From Actinomycetota bacterium (GTDB lineage Bacteria; Actinomycetota; Thermoleophilia; Solirubrobacterales; Solirubrobacteraceae): a DNA stretch of 6,327 nucleotides. This document shows positions 5,471 to 6,327 of the stretch, piece after piece. The notes beneath the pieces are model-generated. The model was given only the letters and a program-made list of their open reading frames with translations. It did no database searches and was not told the origin of the DNA. The stretch spans positions 1 to 6,327 of the forward strand of contig VAYD01000158.1 in assembly GCA_005883905.1 (NCBI GenBank). The letters run 5' to 3'. The position numbers and the translations under genes were made by a program. Every line of letters begins with the position of its first letter. The stretch's first letter is position 1.

Positions 5471-6327
5471 TCAGCGCACGAGCCTGATCACCAGCCCGTT
5501 GGCCCCCATGGCGTCGCCGGCGCCGTGCAGGAGGCCGAGGATCGCGGCGACGTAGGCGACCGTTTCCGGGATCTGCGGGATGCACATGCAGGCCGCGACG
5601 CGCTGCTCACCCGCGTTGTAGGCCGCCAGCGCAAGCGGCACCGAGCCGAAGCGGCGCAGCAGGTCGCGCATGAGGTGCGCCTGCGCGTCGATCGCGGCGG
5701 CGGGGTCGAACGGGTTTCGCAGCCCGTACGCGTGCGCGGTCGCCGGCATGAACTGCGCGATCCCCTGGGCGCCCGCGCCCGACACCGCCGCCGGGTTGAA
5801 CCCGGACTCCTGGTGCAGCTGCGCCGCCAGCAATGCCGCCGACACGCTCCAGCGCTGTGCCGCGTGCGCCAGCGCCGGCGCGAACTGGTCGGGCACGAAT
5901 GTCGGGAGGGCCGCGCCGGCCTTGCCGTCGGCTCCCTGCCGCGGCAGGTAGCCGACCGACGTCGAGCCCGCGTTCAACGTGAAGCCGAAGTGCCACGGCT
6001 CCCACGGATAGCGCTTGAGGAAGTGGAACCGGCCCGCGTTCGCCGCCAGCCATCCATAGGCCGAGGACGGGCGCGCGACCCACTTGGGGTCCGGGTGTGC
6101 GGCGAACAGCCGCGCCTGCTCGGCATCCGAGCGCCACGCGCTGACCACGATCAGGCTGAGGCCGTCGGCGCGCGCCGCCGCAGCCATGCGGTCGAACGCC
6201 AGGGCCACGTCCGGGCGCATCGGCTTGCCCTGGCGCGTCGCGAACGGCCCGCGGTACTCGCCCGCCCCGGGCGCGCCGAGCCCGAGCGGCGCGGTGTCGG
6301 GGACGAGCTCGGCCTCCGCGGTCGCGG
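5471..6327 (-). CDS. Peptidoglycan hydrolase: degenerate M15B (VanY-like) domain fused to SLT lytic transglycosylase domain (5' end beyond window)
   Basis: Read on the minus strand, the frame is open from the right edge to a TGA at 5473-5471. An ATG at 6220-6218 is internal: 35 in-frame codons precede it without a stop, including YRGPFATRQGKP, which continues naturally into the domain. Numbering from that Met, residues 1-82 resemble a VanY-type D,D-carboxypeptidase: RPDVALAFDRM, SAWRSDAEQ (27-35), YGWLAANAGRFHFLKRYPW (55-73) and EPWHFGF (74-80) with the catalytic Glu74 and zinc ligand His77. The SxHxxGxxxD segment expected between WVARPSS (47-53) and AYGWL is absent, removing the other two zinc ligands. 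Residues about 108-231 are an SLT lytic transglycosylase domain, which cleaves MurNAc-GlcNAc bonds: LHQESGFNP with catalytic Glu138, GAQGIAQFMPATA (150-162), AAYNAG (199-204) and IPETVAYV (217-224). It should act on the cell wall; any export signal lies outside the window. The transglycosylase is probably active and the peptidase probably not. Confidence 0.88.
   Translation of the reverse strand, partial: ATAEAELVPDTAPLGLGAPGAGEYRGPFATRQGKPMRPDVALAFDRMAAAARADGLSLIVVSAWRSDAEQARLFAAHPDPKWVARPSSAYGWLAANAGRFHFLKRYPWEPWHFGFTLNAGSTSVGYLPRQGADGKAGAALPTFVPDQFAPALAHAAQRWSVSAALLAAQLHQESGFNPAAVSGAGAQGIAQFMPATAHAYGLRNPFDPAAAIDAQAHLMRDLLRRFGSVPLALAAYNAGEQRVAACMCIPQIPETVAYVAAILGLLHGAGDAMGANGLVIRLVR

Noticed and set aside
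6218..6220. ATG as the true start of the M15-SLT gene
   Set aside because: The same frame stays open to the window edge, and the preceding residues (YRGPFATRQGKP) continue smoothly into the domain; starting here would also leave no export signal.
1..6327. A multi-gene novel system, CRISPR array, mobile element or RNA gene
   Set aside because: I found no regularly spaced repeats, transposase, integrase, toxin-antitoxin pair, tRNA or rRNA. The genes have unrelated functions and both orientations; the unusual points are within single genes.

Overview
The window is very GC-rich. Its codons strongly favour G or C in the third position. The gene set (a VanY-type peptidase joined to a lytic transglycosylase, a secreted Asp-box propeller, a stand-alone cytoplasmic molybdopterin enzyme) and start-proximal TANNNT boxes fit a high-GC actinobacterium. 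My best guess is the Thermoleophilia/Solirubrobacterales group, but this is inference from style and recalled families, not a database match.

Layout, left to right: (1) bases 1-268, minus strand: the first 89 codons of uvrC (nucleotide excision repair), running off the left edge. (2) 286-1308, plus: a PLP-dependent enzyme of the threonine aldolase family, divergent from uvrC across only 17 bp. (3) 1360-3546, plus: a 728-residue Mo/W-bis-PGD oxidoreductase with an N-terminal 4Fe-4S motif, formate-dehydrogenase-like in layout but without the Cys/Sec metal ligand. (4) 3577-5064, plus: a secreted sialidase-like beta-propeller protein with Asp boxes. (5) 5065-5220: a convergent intergenic stretch with two strong hairpins. 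(6) 5221-5457, minus: a small single-pass membrane protein starting with GTG. (7) 5471-6327, minus, running off the right edge: an M15B (VanY-like) peptidase domain followed by an SLT lytic transglycosylase domain.

The genes look like separate chromosomal housekeeping and accessory functions, not one operon or system. The three plus-strand genes are close (51 and 30 bp gaps), but promoter-like boxes in those gaps suggest separate transcription. The two minus-strand genes at the right are 13 bp apart, with a promoter-like box in the gap. I see no mobile element, CRISPR array, rRNA, tRNA or defence island.

Points most worth a second look: the M15 domain lacks the segment that should carry two zinc ligands, while its EPWH motif and the transglycosylase domain are intact; the Mo enzyme has no cysteine or selenocysteine where the metal ligand should be; the threonine aldolase-like enzyme has changed active-site residues; a near-palindromic hairpin with an A/T-containing loop lies between the convergent genes; and TANNNT boxes lie 6-8 bases before several starts, as expected for leaderless mRNAs.
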